From Candidatus Gastranaerophilales bacterium (GTDB lineage: Bacteria > Cyanobacteriota > Vampirovibrionia > Gastranaerophilales > Gastranaerophilaceae): a stretch of DNA of 9,406 bases. Position numbers and translations under genes: made by a program. How positions within the stretch are numbered: the stretch's first letter is position 1; each line of letters starts with the position of its first letter. The stretch covers positions 1 through 9,406 of the forward strand of contig JAJPXE010000010.1 of NCBI GenBank assembly GCA_021205645.1, read 5' to 3'. Of the stretch, positions 7,423-9,406 are shown piece after piece. The notes beneath the pieces were generated by a model. It did not search any database. It had not been told where the DNA came from and saw only the letters and a list, made by a program, of their open reading frames with translations.

Positions 7423-7474
7423 ACGGAGTCGGTGTTGCGGCAGCGGGTGTCGACTCCGTCGACATAGTCTGCCG
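7423..7474 (+). repeat. GC-rich hairpin element with two competing stems
   Basis: ACGGAGTCG (7423-7431) pairs perfectly with CGACTCCGT (7451-7459) across a 19-base loop. TGTCGAC (7448-7454) pairs perfectly with GTCGACA (7458-7464) across three bases, so the two stems exclude each other. The patch is about 60% GC. It shares CGACTCCGT and ATAGTCTGYCG with the island upstream of the fibre gene, and TGCGGCAGCGG (7436-7446) is the inverted complement of bases 5497-5507. It starts five bases after the chaperone stop, in the gap where plus-strand and minus-strand transcripts converge, so it may also weaken read-through. No U-run makes it a classical terminator. Confidence 0.6.
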
Positions 7475-7487
7475 ATTCCTTTGAGTT

Positions 7488-7772
7488 TTATAAAGCAATT
7501 TGAACAACATTATCAAGGTTTATACTCTGACGGACTTTCCACAAGTCATATACAAGCTGCTCTCTTAACCAAACTTCAGCAGACGTATTAAAACATTTAG
7601 CAAGTTTCAAAGCAGTTTCTGTTGTTATCGGAACTTTTGCATTTACAATATTTGACAGGTGTTTACGGCTTATGCCGGTCTTGAGTGCTAATTCTGCAAT
7701 GGTTATATGATATTCGTTTAAATATAATTCTTTTAAGGTTTCTCCGGGATGAGGGGGGTTAAACATTTCCAT
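7488..7772 (-). CDS. higA: HigA-type antitoxin, XRE-family DNA-binding protein
   Basis: This 94-residue protein has the HigA family layout. It starts FNPPHPGETLKELYL, has a Cro/C1-type helix-turn-helix at about 24-64 (ITIAELALKTGISRKHLSNIVNAK), and then VWLREQLVYDLWK. It would bind and neutralise HigB and repress the shared promoter. The start at 7772 is eight bases after AAAGGAG (7787-7781), which overlaps the higB stop region. ATG two codons later is a possible alternative. The strong ribosome site, compared with none before higB, should favour antitoxin synthesis. The pair is encoded against the direction of the late phage genes, as is usual for autonomously expressed cargo genes in prophages. 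Confidence 0.92.
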   Translation of the reverse strand: MEMFNPPHPGETLKELYLNEYHITIAELALKTGISRKHLSNIVNAKVPITTETALKLAKCFNTSAEVWLREQLVYDLWKVRQSINLDNVVQIAL

Positions 7773-7787
7773 AATATATACTCCTTT

Positions 7788-8072
7788 CTAATGATAATCC
7801 TGATAATCTACAATATAAACATCTGATGTTGTTTTATTATATTTAAAAGTTATCCGCCAGTTAGCTTGAACGGTTATCGACCATATACCCCGCATATTAC
7901 CGCTTAATTCATGTAACCGTGCAGAGGGGAAATCAATATCTTTTAAACTCTCCATGAGGTTCAAGCGGTTTAATATTAACCGTAATCTCTTTTGATGTAT
8001 CGGCTGAATACCTTTAACAGAACCTGTTTTGTAAAATTCTTCAAGCCCCTTGTGCTTAAATGACATTATCAT
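7788..8072 (-). CDS. higB: HigB-type toxin, RelE-superfamily mRNA interferase
   Basis: This is a 94-residue ribosome-dependent mRNase of the HigB/RelE fold. Family phrases are KGIQPIHQKRLRLILNRL at 20-37, ARLHELSGNMRGIWSI at 51-66, VQANWRITF at 68-76 and the terminal DYQDYH. H54 and the terminal D92-Y93-H94 line up with residues reported as functionally important in Proteus vulgaris HigB, so the toxin looks intact. The toxin gene comes first and the antitoxin second, the usual higBA order, with 15 bases between them. There is no ribosome site before ATG 8072, and the predicted transcript start lies at or within a few bases of it, so translation may be leaderless or begin at Met3 (8066). Confidence 0.92.
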   Translation of the reverse strand: MIMSFKHKGLEEFYKTGSVKGIQPIHQKRLRLILNRLNLMESLKDIDFPSARLHELSGNMRGIWSITVQANWRITFKYNKTTSDVYIVDYQDYH

Positions 8073-8078
8073 ATTTAC

Positions 8079-8107
8079 ATTATAACCAAATTGGTTACAG
8101 AAAACAA
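8079..8107 (-). promoter_or_regulatory. higBA promoter
   Basis: On the minus strand TTGTTT (8107-8102) and a perfect TATAAT (8084-8079) are separated by 17 bases, a good sigma-70-type promoter. The expected start is about seven bases downstream of the -10, at 8072 or nearby, which is the first base of the higB start codon. Confidence 0.65.
8083..8097. promoter_or_regulatory. Probable HigA operator palindrome
   Basis: TAACCAA-A-TTGGTTA is a perfect 7+1+7 inverted repeat. It covers part of the -10 box and the adjoining spacer of the higBA promoter, where bound repressor would block RNA polymerase. HigA-type antitoxins are known to autorepress through such palindromes. The word GTTACA recurs 20 bases away (8094-8099 and 8114-8119), a possible second half-site on the side of the lysis operon. 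Confidence 0.65.
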
Positions 8108-8140
8108 GTATTCGTTACAAAATAATAAGGAGGAAAATTT

Positions 8141-8446
8141 ATGAACGAAACAGTAAAAACAGTATTAACAAACATCCTGACAATGGCAATACCGTACATT
8201 AAACAGTTGATAACCTCAAAGGTAGTGCCGGCACTCAAACGCAAAGCGTATGAGCGGTTAGACGATTTTACATCGGACAGGATAGAAGATTTGTATGAGC
8301 TGCTTGAGAAAATTAACACAGAACAAAACGAAACCAAAAAAACAGCACACTTAGAGGGCTTTAAATTAGGACTGGCAACCCTGAAAGCGATTGCTGGCAA
8401 AATAACCGAAGCCTGCGCAGTGCTTGAAAACGCAATAGGCGGCTAA
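8141..8446 (+). CDS. Uncharacterised small protein at the head of the lysis cassette
   Basis: This 101-residue protein starts at ATG 8141, seven bases after AAGGAGG, one of the best ribosome sites in the window. I do not recognise the family. The N-terminus has a moderately hydrophobic or amphipathic segment (VLTNILTMAIPYIKQLI, about 8-24), then a basic patch, a charged helix (ERLDDFTSDRIEDLYELLEKI), and an Ala/Leu-rich C-terminal helix. It is one base upstream of the holin-like gene, so the two are probably translationally coupled. A role in lysis timing or in virion maturation is suggested only by position. It lacks a clear full-length membrane segment. Confidence 0.75.
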   Translation: MNETVKTVLTNILTMAIPYIKQLITSKVVPALKRKAYERLDDFTSDRIEDLYELLEKINTEQNETKKTAHLEGFKLGLATLKAIAGKITEACAVLENAIGG

Positions 8447-8447
8447 T

Positions 8448-8714
8448 ATGGATAATCAGTCAATAATATCAATTGTCGGGCTTGCACTGACTCTGGTTGT
8501 TAACCTCTGCATTGTTGCATATATGCAGGGGCGGACAGTCACACAACAACAGGACTTTGAAAAACTGTTTGAACTCAACAAAAAAGATGTCGAAAACCAC
8601 TTCAAACGGCTTGAGCTTAAACAGGATAAACACAACAACCTGATTGAGCGTATGGCGATAGTCGAACAATCAACAAAATCCGCACATCACAGACTTGACA
8701 GCCTGCAAGGATAG
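8448..8714 (+). CDS. Single-pass membrane protein, putative holin (BhlA/UviB-like topology)
   Basis: This is an 88-residue protein. A single hydrophobic segment (IISIVGLALTLVVNLCIVAYM, about 5-25) is followed by a long charged heptad region (FEKLFELNKKDVENHFKRLEL and on to SAHHRLDSL) that should form a coiled coil. An N-terminal anchor with a charged tail is the layout of BhlA/UviB-type holins and also of inner-membrane spanins. Adjacency to an amidase supports a lysis role. The start follows the preceding stop by one base, with only a weak GGCGG-like ribosome site, so it is probably read by coupling. The holin call rests on topology and context, not on a family signature. Confidence 0.7.
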   Translation: MDNQSIISIVGLALTLVVNLCIVAYMQGRTVTQQQDFEKLFELNKKDVENHFKRLELKQDKHNNLIERMAIVEQSTKSAHHRLDSLQG

Positions 8715-8754
8715 CAGGCTGATAAAGCGCGTAAATATACTTTTAATAACACAG

Positions 8755-8764
8755 AAAGGAAGGT
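8755..8764 (+). promoter_or_regulatory. Ribosome binding site that fixes the amidase start
   Basis: AAAGGAAGGT lies just before ATG 8770 with about six bases of spacing. A longer open frame begins at 8695, but it overlaps the preceding gene and has no ribosome site. The amidase fold begins directly with MKRIIIHWTAG, so 8770 is the start. Confidence 0.8.
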
Positions 8765-8769
8765 GTTTT

Positions 8770-9258
8770 ATGAAACGCATAATCATCCACTGGACTGCCG
8801 GTACGGGCAGTCCTAACTCTGTTGACAAACAACACTACCACTATCTTATAGATTCAAAAGGAGAGATGCACAATGGGGATTTTAAACCCGAAGATAATGA
8901 AAATTGTACTGACGGTAAGTATGCAGCACACACCGGGGGCGGAAATACAGGCTCTATCGGTGTGTCTATGTGTGGTATGTACGGTTTTACTTCTGCTGAC
9001 AACATAGGGAAATACCCGCTGACAGCTAAACAGTGTGAACGTTGTTTTAAACTCATTGCTGAGCTTGCAAAAGAGTATAATATTTCGATTACTCCCGAAA
9101 CTGTAATGACGCATTACGAATTTGGATTAAAAAATCCCTCAACTACATCAGCCGGTAAAATTGACATAGTTTATCTGCCGCCTTTTCCTGATGTAGCAGC
9201 ATCGCAAATGGGTGATTTTATAAGAAGCAAGGCTCTTTGGTACTATAAGAAAATTTAA
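8770..9258 (+). CDS. Endolysin: N-acetylmuramoyl-L-alanine amidase (Amidase_2 / T7-lysozyme type)
   Basis: This 162-residue zinc amidase cuts the bond between N-acetylmuramic acid and L-alanine in peptidoglycan and releases phage at lysis. Zinc ligands by family pattern are H7 in IIIHWTAG, H115 in VMTHYEFG and D132 in AGKID. K130 sits where T7 lysozyme has its catalytic Lys. The central AAHTGGGNTGSIGVSMCG (52-69) is a hallmark of the family. The length is that of a single catalytic domain with no cell-wall binding module, typical of endolysins from phages of Gram-negative hosts. No signal peptide or SAR segment is present, so export depends on a holin. It is the last gene of the cassette. Confidence 0.93.
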   Translation: MKRIIIHWTAGTGSPNSVDKQHYHYLIDSKGEMHNGDFKPEDNENCTDGKYAAHTGGGNTGSIGVSMCGMYGFTSADNIGKYPLTAKQCERCFKLIAELAKEYNISITPETVMTHYEFGLKNPSTTSAGKIDIVYLPPFPDVAASQMGDFIRSKALWYYKKI

Positions 9259-9264
9259 TAAAAC

Positions 9265-9299
9265 AAAAAAGCAGGTATTTTTATACCTGCTTTTTTTTT
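9265..9299 (+). terminator. Intrinsic terminator after the lysis operon
   Basis: GCAGGTAT (9271-9278) pairs with ATACCTGC (9283-9290) around a TTTT loop, followed by nine T residues. A run of six A precedes the stem, so it could act in both directions. It lies seven bases after the amidase stop. Confidence 0.93.
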
Positions 9300-9361
9300 G
9301 TGCATAAAAACACAAAGAGATTATAAAAAGGAATTCTTCACAAACGGGACTATTTTTTTTG

Positions 9362-9401
9362 TCTCATTTTCTTTCAATGGTCTCACATTTATCTCACATT
9401 T
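9362..9401. repeat. Short direct repeats TCTCACATTT beyond the terminator
   Basis: TCTCACATTT occurs at 9381-9390 and 9392-9401, with the related TCTCATTTT at 9362-9370. The surrounding 9300-9406 stretch is AT-rich and holds no supported gene. Repeated short words just past the last late gene could be recombinase-binding or attachment-site sequence, but nothing here proves it. Confidence 0.35.
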
Positions 9402-9406
9402 TTTTG

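Noticed and set aside
8695..8769. N-terminal extension of the amidase by 25 residues
   Set aside because: It overlaps the preceding gene, lacks a ribosome site, and adds nothing resembling a signal peptide. A strong site sits before ATG 8770, where the conserved fold begins.
9321..9404. Minus-strand frame of 27 codons open to the right edge, possibly the tail of an integrase
   Set aside because: It is too short and too Lys-rich from poly-T runs to call. No recombinase motif can be seen, and the right-hand sequence is missing.
1..9406. tRNA or rRNA genes
   Set aside because: No cloverleaf with TTCRANYC-type arm or ribosomal RNA segment was found by eye on either strand.

Overview
The window reads as the late end of a tailed-phage genome, most likely a prophage of podovirus type, in an AT-rich bacterial host. 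The evidence is a giant polyvalent virion protein, then a fibre or spike with a T7-type N-terminal adaptor, then a probable fibre-assembly chaperone, then a lysis cassette ending in an amidase and a strong terminator. Strong AGGAGG-type ribosome sites are present throughout. The host cannot be named from the sequence. A HigBA toxin-antitoxin pair and overall GC of roughly 35-40% by eye fit a low-GC bacterium, perhaps a gut one, but that is inference. No integrase, capsid, terminase or portal gene is visible, so the window holds only one flank of the element.

Layout. Positions 1-5388 hold one polyvalent gene that appears in two reading frames. The first piece (to 1003) has a small alpha/beta domain and the front half of an ADP-ribosyltransferase (ART) domain. 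The second piece (from about 985) has the back half of the ART domain, a zinc-metalloprotease domain (HEVGH), a long helical middle, and a membrane-interacting C-terminus like those of large polyvalent proteins. Such proteins are thought to be packaged in the virion and injected with the DNA. A -1 shift within about 20 bases at 983-997 restores one continuous ART domain. A 280-base non-coding, 65%-GC, strongly structured island (5389-5668) follows. Then come the tail fibre (5669-6928), the assembly chaperone (6948-7418) and a second GC-rich hairpin (7423-7474).

On the minus strand, higB and higA (8072 to 7488) form an addiction module with its own promoter. A perfect palindrome, TAACCAAATTGGTTA, lies over the spacer and -10 box. 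The plus strand resumes with the lysis cassette: an unrecognised 101-residue protein, a small single-pass membrane protein with holin-like topology, and an N-acetylmuramoyl-L-alanine amidase. An intrinsic terminator closes the operon. The last 100 bases hold repeated TCTCAC words and no supported gene.

The signals least explained by ordinary phage genes are three GC-rich palindromic patches in AT-rich DNA. One lies in frame inside the polyvalent gene (533-580), one before the fibre gene, and one after the chaperone gene. They share short words and may belong to one family of interspersed palindromic elements. The broken ART domain and the operator-over-promoter design of the toxin locus are the other points of note.
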